This document shows positions 9,259 through 15,999 of a DNA stretch of 22,028 bases, in pieces (positions within the stretch are counted from its first letter, which is position 1; every line of letters begins with the position of its first letter). The translations under genes and the position numbers were made by a program. Under the pieces are notes generated by a model, which was not told where the DNA came from, ran no database searches, and worked only from the letters and a program-made list of their open reading frames with translations. Origin of the DNA: a virus; the IMG/VR virus record IMGVR_UViG_3300009526_000071, positions 1 to 22,028 of that record, one strand, 5' to 3'.

Positions 9259-10035
9259 CTAAAACCTACTACCAGACTTGTATGTTTCATACTTTTCCAT
9301 GAAGTGAACCTTAATAGCATTTACAACTCTTGTTATATATTGAGTCTTTACATCTGACATCTCTCTTATCATAATGTATATAGCCTTCTTGTTAAAGTTT
9401 TCAATATCTTCACGCCTCTTAAATATCTCAACAATTGAATGAAGTATCTTTATGTCTCGTTCCTTAGTTACAACCTTCTCAGGGTTCTTTTCCATCCAGT
9501 TTGTAAATTGGTCCATAAATTCAGATAGCTCAGACTGCTCCTTGTCTTTTAGTATCTCATTAGTAACATTTCTTGTCTTATCAATTAAGTCTACACTTCT
9601 CTTCTGAATCATCTTCTTGTAGTTATTATTGTTATGCAAGATTAGCCAATTTTTTGCTACTATACTAAAGTATGAAAAGGCTTTGCCTTTGTCTGCTGTA
9701 AATTTATTTAATTTTTCTAAAAGGTGTACTATCACCTCATGTTGTACTTCCCTAGTTGGGTAGTCAAAGTAATAAAACTTAAACCTGTGAATAAGATTCT
9801 CAGTGAGCTTCATGAATGGGTAGTCCATATGCTCAGCATATAGTCTATTTCTCTTTATTGGATCTGGCTCATTATTATATGCTATAATTGCAGCTTGTGT
9901 TGTCTCTGTAAAGTATTGTTTCTTTGATCTAGGCCTTCCTCTCTTTCTCTTTTGAGGTCCCAGTGCTGCTATTCTTGCCTCCTCAATCTTCTTTGCTTGT
10001 AGCTCATCATAGAACTTATCGACTGCACTTTTCAA
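9259..10035 (-). CDS. 55: Late-transcription RNA polymerase sigma factor, gp55-like
   Basis: A 258-residue protein with the sigma region 2 pattern of phage late sigma factors. Around residues 65-135 it reads LYAEHMDYPFMKLTENLIHRF, then FYYFDYPTREVQHEVIVHLLEKLNKF and GKAFSYFSIVAKNWLILHN. T4 gp55 recognises the TATAAATA late promoter and works with the sliding clamp. It is longer than T4 gp55 (185 residues); the extra N-terminus carries KRKRGRPRSKK (residues 30-39), an AT-hook-like minor-groove-binding motif. The start is TTG at 10035, overlapping the TGA of the upstream gene (TTGA) with GGGAGAG upstream; no ATG lies near it in frame. Being just upstream of the baseplate operon fits its role. 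Confidence 0.88.
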   Translation of the reverse strand: MKSAVDKFYDELQAKKIEEARIAALGPQKRKRGRPRSKKQYFTETTQAAIIAYNNEPDPIKRNRLYAEHMDYPFMKLTENLIHRFKFYYFDYPTREVQHEVIVHLLEKLNKFTADKGKAFSYFSIVAKNWLILHNNNNYKKMIQKRSVDLIDKTRNVTNEILKDKEQSELSEFMDQFTNWMEKNPEKVVTKERDIKILHSIVEIFKRREDIENFNKKAIYIMIREMSDVKTQYITRVVNAIKVHFMEKYETYKSGSRF

Positions 10036-10307
10036 TTAATCTCTCCCTTAAGCTCTTTAATTGTGTCATTCAACTGCTTAAATGTCTGTCCAACCTCATC
10101 ATCCTCTGCAAACATATTCTTAGAGTCTATTCCTTGCATTGTGTCATAGGTCTTAGTAATTGCCTCTTCAAGAGTAATGATTCTGTCTTCTGATTCTAGA
10201 ATTTGATCTACAACAGTCTCATATTTCCTTAGTATGTTCCATGCCACAAAAGCTAACACTAGTATTGAAGTTGAAAGTATTATATATATGTATATATGTA
10301 TATCCAT
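10032..10307 (-). CDS. Small single-pass membrane protein with coiled coil, 91 aa
   Basis: Residues about 5-26 (IYIYIILSTSILVLAFVAWNIL) are one clear membrane segment; the rest is acidic and helical, with heptad-like spacing (EDRIITLEEAITKTYDTMQ and FKQLNDTIKELKGE). It would sit in the inner membrane with a cytoplasmic or periplasmic coiled coil. The ATG overlaps the stop of the HD-domain gene (TAATG) and the stop overlaps the sigma start (TTGA). Function unknown; a holin or spanin is not supported because the topology and length are wrong for a classic two-TM holin and the lysis neighbours are missing. Confidence 0.75.
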   Translation of the reverse strand: MDIHIYIYIILSTSILVLAFVAWNILRKYETVVDQILESEDRIITLEEAITKTYDTMQGIDSKNMFAEDDEVGQTFKQLNDTIKELKGEIN

Positions 10308-11029
10308 TATTTAGCTCCGAATAGTTCATCAAATAACTTTGACTTATCATTTTTTGGACTAGATTCTTTTCTGTATTTCCAGTTTTCAAATTCAATCCTT
10401 GATGCCATATGATCGGCATGGTGCATAACAATTGGTAAGTTTGCCTTAAGGCCTCTTTCAGGTAGGTAAGACTTTAAGTAAGTGTCATTAGAGCCATCAT
10501 AGACTCCGTCATGAGTAAGTATACCAATCATTTCATTCTGAGAAACCTTAATTCCGAACTCTTGTAATAACCAAAGACTTCTGTGAGGTACAGACATGTG
10601 AGTTATATCAGGGTTGTTTGTATAAATCTTCCCTTGATTCTTTCTATGCCATTCACTTGGGTTTGGAATGTAATACTCATTTTCAATATCACCAACCTTA
10701 CCTAGATCATGATTAAGTGCTACAAACATTAGCTCCTCTCGTGTATAATTATCCATATATGCACCCATTTCTCTCCACATATTATATAATCGTTCTGCAC
10801 AATTCATAACATTTAATACATGAGAGACATATCCACCTATGAATGAGTTATGGAAGTGTTCTATTCCAGATGCAGGTGCCATCATAATTTGTTCTTGCAT
10901 CTTTGTATATAAATCTAGTAAAGCTTCTTGCCTTTCACCACTAAAGTTATCTTTAATATTATTTGTTAGATCATTCCAGTTACTAGTTAGTAATTCTGCT
11001 GAAAGATCTTTGCTGTTTTTTGGTATCAT
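10307..11029 (-). CDS. HD-domain metal-dependent phosphohydrolase-like protein
   Basis: The 240-residue protein carries the ordered HD-superfamily motifs: H70 in GGYVSHVLNV, the HD pair H107-D108 in NHDLGK, a His at 149 (PHR), H173 in LTHDG and the late D206 in HHADHMA. HD enzymes hydrolyse phosphate esters such as dNTPs, (p)ppGpp or cyclic nucleotides using one or two metals. No synthetase or regulatory domain is attached, so the substrate cannot be read from sequence. Phage versions may alter nucleotide pools or defuse nucleotide alarm signals; that is inference. It precedes the TM/coiled-coil gene and sigma factor with overlapping junctions. Confidence 0.85.
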   Translation of the reverse strand: MIPKNSKDLSAELLTSNWNDLTNNIKDNFSGERQEALLDLYTKMQEQIMMAPASGIEHFHNSFIGGYVSHVLNVMNCAERLYNMWREMGAYMDNYTREELMFVALNHDLGKVGDIENEYYIPNPSEWHRKNQGKIYTNNPDITHMSVPHRSLWLLQEFGIKVSQNEMIGILTHDGVYDGSNDTYLKSYLPERGLKANLPIVMHHADHMASRIEFENWKYRKESSPKNDKSKLFDELFGAK

Positions 11030-11067
11030 TTGTATTCTCTTTATAATTCTTATTTTATTACTATATA

Positions 11068-11682
11068 CTATCCTATTAGATCTATTAAACCTAACTCCAA
11101 TGCCTCATCTGCAGATACAAACATATCAGTCTTAGTGTTTTCCCTCCACCAGTCTATATCTTTTTTTGTAGAGTCTGCAAGTAGCCTTAAGGCATCTTCT
11201 TCCATCTTTTTATATTGCTTTGCAGAAGCTTGCATATCAGAATTCTTTCCAGACTGATTACCTGAAGCTTGGTGTAACATTATTGTTGAGTGTCTACTAC
11301 AGATTCTTGAACCTGTTGCACAAGCTAGTATCATTGCAGCTGCACTCATGGCTTGGCCTCTTACAATTACATTTACCTTAACTTTAAGTGACTGTATATA
11401 GTCAATAATGCCAAACATCTCAAACATACAACCTCCCGTAGAGTTCATAACAATTGTTATTGGCTCAGCATCTTTAGAGTCTGGTCTTTCTCTAAGTAGT
11501 GTTCTACACTTTGTGCATAGATCATAGAATGTGAATTCTTTTATATCACCTATAATGTAGATGATACTATCATTAATATCTAATCCGTGAGTTATCTCAG
11601 AAAACTTGTCTGTCCCTGAGTCTGTAGTGATACCTTCTGTTGTATCTGTTGCTAGTGGCTTGTCGCCGTAAATTTCTTTCAT
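11068..11682 (-). CDS. clpP: ClpP-like serine protease subunit
   Basis: A ClpP-family protease of 204 residues if translation begins at ATG 11682 (MKEIYGDKPL); a TTG three codons upstream is also open, but this ATG is one base after the previous stop. Catalytic residues are in place: Ser113 in GQAMSAAAM, His137 in IMLHQ and Asp186 in TKTDMF. The oxyanion strand has MNSTGG and the C-terminus FVSADEALELGLID matches ClpP. ClpP needs a AAA+ partner; none is in the window, so it may form mixed rings with host ClpX/ClpA or act as a virion maturation protease. The N-terminal ~30 residues are acidic and unlike host ClpP. Confidence 0.9.
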   Translation of the reverse strand: MKEIYGDKPLATDTTEGITTDSGTDKFSEITHGLDINDSIIYIIGDIKEFTFYDLCTKCRTLLRERPDSKDAEPITIVMNSTGGCMFEMFGIIDYIQSLKVKVNVIVRGQAMSAAAMILACATGSRICSRHSTIMLHQASGNQSGKNSDMQASAKQYKKMEEDALRLLADSTKKDIDWWRENTKTDMFVSADEALELGLIDLIG

Positions 11683-11683
11683 G

Positions 11684-11905
11684 TTAATCAAATAAAAGTT
11701 TTAATTGATCTTTGTCAATTTCGTGTTCATTATTCTTTGGTGTAGGGAATGCATTCTCAACGCTTTTGTCTGCATAGCCTAGTGACTTTGCCATTCTAAC
11801 GCATATATTTCTAAATTCAAATGTAGTTAAGCCATTGCTAAATTCCAATTCAATTTTAGAAGGTTCTTTTGTTGTGTTACCCCTAACATAAGTTAGCTTA
11901 TCCAT
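11684..11905 (-). CDS. Small protein of unknown function, 73 aa
   Basis: Unrecognised soluble protein starting MDKLTYVRGNTTKEPSKIELEFSNG, with one short beta part and a helical middle (FEFRNICVRMAKSLGYAD), then an acidic C-terminus. It has a good ribosome site (GAAGGAGAG) before ATG 11905 and ends one base before the ClpP ATG, so it is probably co-translated with the protease. It could be an adaptor or partner of the protease, but only the position suggests this. Confidence 0.7.
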   Translation of the reverse strand: MDKLTYVRGNTTKEPSKIELEFSNGLTTFEFRNICVRMAKSLGYADKSVENAFPTPKNNEHEIDKDQLKLLFD

Positions 11906-11939
11906 ATTACTCTCCTTCGTGTGTTATTAGTGTATATAG

Positions 11940-11951
11940 TAATATAACAAA
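11940..11951 (-). promoter_or_regulatory. Candidate promoter element TTTGTTATATTA
   Basis: In the short gap between the Zn-ribbon gene and the 73-residue gene, the minus strand has TTTGTTATATTA, the same 12 bases as at 20036-20047 and close to TTGATTATATT found before three other genes. It ends 35 bases before the ATG. Whether it is a promoter is inference from recurrence and position. Confidence 0.35.
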
Positions 11952-11954
11952 AAT

Positions 11955-12506
11955 TTATGAAGAATAAAAATATCCATCAAGGTATTTTTGGATATCTTCT
12001 TGAGAAAACTTACCTTTTAGCAGTCTAGAGTAGTATCTTATATCTCTCATAATAGGCTTCTTATCTTTCTTCCACCTTGTCTTATCTAGAGTCTTTTTAA
12101 GCTTATGTAGATTAGCACCTGCAATTCTTTTTAGATCCTCTTTTTGCTTAGACTTTAACCTAAGTCTTTCTTTTATCTCAGTTGCTGATAAAGTACCTTT
12201 AAGTTCTATTTGCTCTTCACCTTTATGGAATACCCTTCCATCAACATGAACAAATTCCTTCATCCATCTCCAGCCCCTATGGAAGCCTGATGGTTTGTTT
12301 GATTGCTTGTCACTTTCACCAAACTCTTCTTTATATATATCTGATACACATTGATAACATGTAGATGCTATAGTATCCTCAGAGACACAAGTAAACTGAC
12401 CACACTGTCTGCATTCCATGTATTTATACATAGCACCTTCTCTTTGGTTCCATGCTGTTCCAGGTCTATACTCAACCTTGTATGATACTTCTTTAGATTC
12501 TTCCAT
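11955..12506 (-). CDS. Zn-ribbon-like protein, 183 aa
   Basis: The N-terminal part has two Cys pairs, C32-x2-C35 (ECRQCG) and C50-x2-C53 (TCYQC), spaced like a zinc ribbon. The C-terminal half is Lys/Arg-rich and helical (KERLRLKSKQKEDLKRIAG; TRWKKDKKPIMRDIRYYSRLLKG), which would suit nucleic-acid binding. No nuclease or polymerase motif is visible. It overlaps the end of the 4-TM membrane protein gene by 14 bases. Role unknown; a transcription or DNA-handling accessory factor is one possibility. Confidence 0.75.
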   Translation of the reverse strand: MEESKEVSYKVEYRPGTAWNQREGAMYKYMECRQCGQFTCVSEDTIASTCYQCVSDIYKEEFGESDKQSNKPSGFHRGWRWMKEFVHVDGRVFHKGEEQIELKGTLSATEIKERLRLKSKQKEDLKRIAGANLHKLKKTLDKTRWKKDKKPIMRDIRYYSRLLKGKFSQEDIQKYLDGYFYSS

Positions 12507-13467
12507 AGTTCTTTATTCTTTTGGTTAACTTGTCTCTTTCAATTTGTAGGTCCTTAAGTCCCTTTTCTCCATATATATCACCTTGTAAAGTTTTTTCTTC
12601 GACAATAGAAGATTGAACGTCCTCTGGGAATGCAGATATAACCTCATCCATTGTATAAGGTGTGTTAAACTCTAATCCATCTGGCTTAGACATCACAACC
12701 TTTGTAGTAGTCTTAATTTGAGCAAATGCCACATTAGCAGCTATAACCATTGCTATTGCTAGTGGATCAAATACAAATATAATAAGTAACATAAACCAAT
12801 TAACAATACTCTCCATTGGTTGCTCAGTTAGCTGTGACATATACTTTAGTGGTCCAAGTTCTCTAGCAGACTCATTGCCAATTTGCTGCTCTAATATCTT
12901 AGTGTCATATAGTGCTATTGAATCAGTTACTGAACTTAGCTTAAGCTTAGCCTCTGATAATTCAGATTGCTTTAGCTTTCTAACCCTTGATGAGGTTGTA
13001 GTAACTAATTGACCAGATTCTCTGTCAACATATTGTATCATTGTTGGATTTGCAAGAGAGGTAGTTAGCTCCTTAACAATTAATTTATAGTCATCTCTAG
13101 ACTCTATAAATCTAATCCTCTTAGCATCAATTATCTGGACTTGCTTATCTAAAAATTCAGATTGAGTACTGGTCTCTTGAAATGCACCAGATAAGAATCC
13201 GTATATACCACCTGAAGTTATTGCCATTAGTATAAATACAGCCAACACCAAATATGATCTTAGCCACTTATTGATTATGTCCCAGTATTGATACAACAAT
13301 GAGGCCACAATTAATTTTGCAACCTCAAGTGTACCAGCCATAATCATTACTTCAATACTAGCACCAGCAAACAACTTACTTAGTCCTAAGACTGAGTAAA
13401 GAGCTGCAGATGCTGATACTGAAAGTGCTGATATAGCTATTAATAAAGGGAATAGCCTTCTCTTCAT
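12493..13467 (-). CDS. Four-TM membrane protein with coiled-coil loop, 324 aa
   Basis: Membrane segments are visible at about residues 5-28, 36-59, 71-93 and 222-250. Between TM3 and TM4 lies a long charged helical loop (about 100-215), probably a coiled coil, and a ~70-residue polar tail follows TM4. The opening with a Ser/Ala-rich TM1, a FAGASIEVMIMAGTLEVAKLIVAS stretch split over TM2, and TSGGIYGFLSG in TM3 resembles, from memory, membrane proteins of unknown function in other T4-like marine phages. The ATG directly abuts the stop of the preceding coiled-coil gene (TAGATG). Superinfection immunity or membrane remodelling are guesses. Confidence 0.8.
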   Translation of the reverse strand: MKRRLFPLLIAISALSVSASAALYSVLGLSKLFAGASIEVMIMAGTLEVAKLIVASLLYQYWDIINKWLRSYLVLAVFILMAITSGGIYGFLSGAFQETSTQSEFLDKQVQIIDAKRIRFIESRDDYKLIVKELTTSLANPTMIQYVDRESGQLVTTTSSRVRKLKQSELSEAKLKLSSVTDSIALYDTKILEQQIGNESARELGPLKYMSQLTEQPMESIVNWFMLLIIFVFDPLAIAMVIAANVAFAQIKTTTKVVMSKPDGLEFNTPYTMDEVISAFPEDVQSSIVEEKTLQGDIYGEKGLKDLQIERDKLTKRIKNYGRI

Positions 13468-13671
13468 CTATCTTTCTAGGCCAATATAATACCTAATCTT
13501 TTCATTAATTTTATGAATGACATTTAGCTCTTTTCTGATTTCACTAACATGTATATTATCAGAAGCAGACTTTAACATCATCTCTTCAACTTTCTTAACT
13601 TGCATTTCTAGATTTTGTGAAAGTTGCTCCACTTCATCCTTAAATTTCATTGCTGTCCAAACTTGTCCCAT
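13468..13671 (-). CDS. Small coiled-coil protein, 67 aa
   Basis: Almost the whole protein is amphipathic helix with heptad spacing (VEQLSQNLEMQVKKVEEMML; ISEIRKELNVIHKINEK-like pattern at 42-59). Ribosome site GGAGAG precedes ATG 13671. It ends exactly where the 4-TM coiled-coil membrane protein begins, so the two probably act together, for example by coiled-coil pairing. Function unknown. Confidence 0.65.
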   Translation of the reverse strand: MGQVWTAMKFKDEVEQLSQNLEMQVKKVEEMMLKSASDNIHVSEIRKELNVIHKINEKIRYYIGLER

Positions 13672-13673
13672 AA

Positions 13674-14300
13674 CTATTTCTCTCCGTTTCTATCATACAT
13701 TATAGTATGAATTTTTTTGTTATTAAATGGGTTGTTGATAATTTTATATCTTATATCTCCAACACCTTCCTTGATTAATTTTAATTTTACATCTTCAATA
13801 TTTTTGAGGTTATATGAACTCAAAGCAATTGTCTTTGTCTTTTCTAAATATGATACCTTAATAGAATTAAATATATCATTGTCTGAATTTACATCAACAA
13901 TTTTACTGAATATATTATATATGCTATCTGTATCACTAATTATATTTTTTGGCTTAATAGGTACCATCATACTTTCTAATGTTTTTAGAAAGTCAGACTT
14001 TTGGTCTGAATTCATATCTAATAAGCCTGATATAAAGTCATCTAATACATTTTCAAATCTTTTATTGATTATATAGTCCTGATACTTTTCATTATTAGTT
14101 GTCTGAGTATATTCCTGACTATAATTATCATTATAATATCCATTATCACCATAGTCATCTTCACTAGAATATTCTGAATAGTTATCCATATTACTAGTAA
14201 AGGTATGCATACAGTTACTTAGCTTAGAATCTTTAATATAAGGTACACAGCTAATTAAGTCTTTAGGTGCCATTAAAAATAGTTTCACTTTATCATTCAT
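13674..14300 (-). CDS. Unknown protein with acidic Tyr/Asn-rich segment, 208 aa
   Basis: No family recognised. Residues about 38-75 are a low-complexity stretch rich in Asp, Tyr, Ser and Asn, likely disordered; the rest is mixed alpha/beta. No signal peptide, membrane segment or catalytic motif is visible. ATG 14300 overlaps the stop of the preceding gene (ATGA) and has a strong AAGGAG upstream, which supports real coupled translation. Confidence 0.7.
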   Translation of the reverse strand: MNDKVKLFLMAPKDLISCVPYIKDSKLSNCMHTFTSNMDNYSEYSSEDDYGDNGYYNDNYSQEYTQTTNNEKYQDYIINKRFENVLDDFISGLLDMNSDQKSDFLKTLESMMVPIKPKNIISDTDSIYNIFSKIVDVNSDNDIFNSIKVSYLEKTKTIALSSYNLKNIEDVKLKLIKEGVGDIRYKIINNPFNNKKIHTIMYDRNGEK

Positions 14301-14578
14301 TCTGTCTCCTTTAATTTAACTAATTCAGCACATCTTTCATACCATTCACATTCTGTATAATGGAGTATTAATAAGTCTATAATCTTACCATGAGTAACTT
14401 TCTTATTATAAGGATCAAAAGGTAAAGCTATTCTATCAGCATTATCTACAAATAAGGTTTTGAACTCTGATTTTCCTGTAAGTATATTGAATGCATTATT
14501 CATTGCATCATTAACTAGCTCAACCTCATCAGTTTCAAATTTATCATCCTTAAAAAAGTTTTCCATATCTTTATCCAT
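14297..14578 (-). CDS. Small acidic protein of unknown function, 93 aa
   Basis: An acidic, helical protein starting MDKDMENFFKDDKFETDEVE, with a conserved-looking C-terminal part (KVTHGKIIDLLILHYTECEWYERCAEL). No motif gives a function. The start is the first ATG after an intergenic stretch carrying TATAAATA, the T4 late promoter sequence. A second in-frame ATG is four codons in. It overlaps the next gene by 4 bases. Confidence 0.7.
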   Translation of the reverse strand: MDKDMENFFKDDKFETDEVELVNDAMNNAFNILTGKSEFKTLFVDNADRIALPFDPYNKKVTHGKIIDLLILHYTECEWYERCAELVKLKETE

Positions 14579-14603
14579 ATCTTTGATTTTATTTACTTAA
14601 TAC

Positions 14604-14611
14604 TATTTATA
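14604..14611 (-). promoter_or_regulatory. Candidate late promoter TATAAATA
   Basis: The minus strand reads TATAAATA in the gap between the 135- and 93-residue genes, 26 bases before the ATG at 14578. This is the exact T4 late promoter core, and the window encodes a gp55-type sigma that would be expected to read it. AT-rich DNA gives chance matches, so confidence is moderate. Confidence 0.4.
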
Positions 14612-14627
14612 ATAAATATATAATATA

Positions 14628-15035
14628 TTACTTATTAGTTAATAACTTACTAATTCTTTTATGATTACTGTAAATCTTATTGATATCTTTCAAGCATTTA
14701 GCTGCCGGTTTAATGCCAGTTGATTGATATTTTGATTTTATGTTAAAAACAGTATTCTTTTCATTTACGTACTCTTTAGTATCAAAGTTAACATGCCCTT
14801 TTGCTAACTTAGTATTAATCTTAATTAAACTTAAGACTTTATCTATCTTTATTAATATACTATCATTAATACTCTGGCCGGCACTAGAGCTTAATTGATT
14901 GTTTATACTACTAAAGAATTCACTATGGTTAAGACTTGATGTCCTCCCTAGTTTCTTTAACTTTTGGGTTTGTTGATCCTTTTTTAGAAGACCATTTCCC
15001 ATTTGTTGTAGCTTTTTTCTTAGCTCTTTGTCCAT
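14628..15035 (-). CDS. Basic protein of unknown function, 135 aa
   Basis: A Lys/Ser/Asn-rich protein starting MDKELRKKLQQMGNGLLKKD, helical and basic throughout, ending in NHKRISKLLTNK. No family recognised. Its first ~36 codons overlap the end of the preceding 87-residue gene in another frame by 107 bases; if the second ATG (15002) is used, the overlap is 74 bases. A GGAGGAG lies about 15 bases before ATG 15035, rather far for a ribosome site but followed by an A-rich leader. Confidence 0.6.
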   Translation of the reverse strand: MDKELRKKLQQMGNGLLKKDQQTQKLKKLGRTSSLNHSEFFSSINNQLSSSAGQSINDSILIKIDKVLSLIKINTKLAKGHVNFDTKEYVNEKNTVFNIKSKYQSTGIKPAAKCLKDINKIYSNHKRISKLLTNK

Positions 15036-15192
15036 TTTTGTTTTTTCTAGTCTCCTCCGATAGTAGCCTATTCTTAAGCTGACTTGTTCGTAGAAGTTGT
15101 TCTAGGTTAGCAATTCTCCTTTCACTTCTCATGTGAAGCGTAGTGTAAACTCCTAACGCTAGAACTAATAATATACTGTCTATAATAATCAT
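14929..15192 (-). CDS. Small membrane-anchored basic protein, 87 aa
   Basis: Residues 1-20 (MIIIDSILLVLALGVYTTLH) are a membrane anchor or uncleaved signal. A helical, Arg-rich segment follows (RSERRIANLEQLLRTSQLKNR), then a Lys/Asn/Gly-rich tail. AAAGGAGT lies just before ATG 15192, a strong ribosome site. The last third overlaps the next gene in a different frame. The TM-plus-positive-tail layout could be a small phage membrane effector; no function can be assigned. Confidence 0.6.
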   Translation of the reverse strand: MIIIDSILLVLALGVYTTLHMRSERRIANLEQLLRTSQLKNRLLSEETRKNKNGQRAKKKATTNGKWSSKKGSTNPKVKETREDIKS

Positions 15193-15210
15193 GTTTTTGT
15201 ACTCCTTTCT

Positions 15211-15522
15211 TTAATCGCCGTAGTATGTTCCGACATTTTTACCAATCATACCTAATCTAGAAGCAACATTAAATTGATGTTTTGCATCACTTAATACTTC
15301 TATGATTTTATTTGCCTCTGTAAATGTTACATCATGCCTTCTACCATCAATCATTAGCCAACCAATTGTTGTCTGTGTTTGTGGTTCCTGAACATGTTCA
15401 TTATCTGTAAGTCTGAATCCAATAGACGTCCATAGTTTCCCATATTTGTCTCCATTAAATTCCCTCTTTTGATTATGAATAGTTGGTTTACTTTTTTGAA
15501 ATTTCTTATAATTTCTAGCCAT
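15211..15522 (-). CDS. Conserved-looking small protein, 103 aa
   Basis: Basic N-terminus (MARNYKKFQKSKPTIHNQKR) followed by a compact part with beta-strand signs (GKLWTSIGFRLTDNE, TIGWLMIDGRRHDVTFTEAN) and a helix (IIEVLSDAKHQFNVASRLG). No motif recognised. The leader is A-rich (ACTAAAACAAAATG) without Shine-Dalgarno, a style common in Bacteroidota genes. Function unknown. Confidence 0.7.
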   Translation of the reverse strand: MARNYKKFQKSKPTIHNQKREFNGDKYGKLWTSIGFRLTDNEHVQEPQTQTTIGWLMIDGRRHDVTFTEANKIIEVLSDAKHQFNVASRLGMIGKNVGTYYGD

Positions 15523-15550
15523 TTTGTTTTAGTGGTTAAGCCACAAGCTT

Positions 15551-15928
15551 TTAGTGTTTATTAATAAATTCTTTTTGTTTGTATATTGCCATATCTAATT
15601 CCGACATGGACTTTTCATCTTGTATATTGTAACCGCTTTTACTTACGTTGGCTGGTCTTTCACTTTCCGTATTATTAAATGTTATTTTATCTTCTGTTGC
15701 CCCTTTAATCCTTTCATCTGTTATAGATGAATAGATCATATAACCTCTTGGGTATAGATTACTAGGTACATGTATTATATACTGTGGGCATTCATAGTAG
15801 ATTTTATCTCCTACTACATCTCCCATATAAGTTAATTCTACAATTTCACCTTTGTATATACTACCATCAAAGAATTTGAATCTAACAGTTTGTCCAATTT
15901 TGTAAGTATGTTTTTTCTTTTTTGCCAT
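15551..15928 (-). CDS. SH3-like/KOW-like small protein, 125 aa
   Basis: After a Lys-rich start the protein reads TYKIGQTVRFKFFDGSIYKGEIVELTYMG, the pattern of a small SH3-like or KOW-type beta-barrel that begins with a K-x-G-x-x-V-x-F strand. The second half is polar and helical. Such barrels bind proteins or nucleic acids; nothing further can be said. The upstream gap carries AAATTT-N16-TTGATTATATT ending in an A-rich leader, so this gene probably has its own promoter. Confidence 0.7.
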   Translation of the reverse strand: MAKKKKHTYKIGQTVRFKFFDGSIYKGEIVELTYMGDVVGDKIYYECPQYIIHVPSNLYPRGYMIYSSITDERIKGATEDKITFNNTESERPANVSKSGYNIQDEKSMSELDMAIYKQKEFINKH

Positions 15929-15950
15929 TTGTTATTTTTTAATATAGTTT

Positions 15951-15961
15951 AATATAATCAA
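15951..15961 (-). promoter_or_regulatory. Candidate promoter: TTGATTATATT with AAATTT upstream
   Basis: Minus-strand TTGATTATATT begins 33 bases before ATG 15928, and AAATTT lies 22 bases further upstream (15978-15983). The same AAATTT-N16-TTGATTATATT arrangement occurs at 18735-18767 and 19345-19377. It could be an extended -10 type promoter (TG-n-TATA-like) for early genes. Recurrence is seen; promoter activity is inferred. Confidence 0.45.
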
Positions 15962-15999
15962 TTTCTGCTTAATAAAAAAATTTATTGCGTTTTATTTTA

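Noticed and set aside
10032-10307. Holin or spanin call for the 91-residue TM protein
   Set aside because: One TM and a long acidic coiled coil, with no endolysin or second spanin nearby.
11682-11691. TTG start three codons before the clpP ATG
   Set aside because: The ATG at 11682 follows the previous stop by one base and needs no rare start codon; no ribosome site favours TTG.
12421-12428. TATAAATA on the minus strand inside the Zn-ribbon gene
   Set aside because: It is made of Tyr-Lys-Tyr codons within the coding frame and is not close to a downstream gene start.
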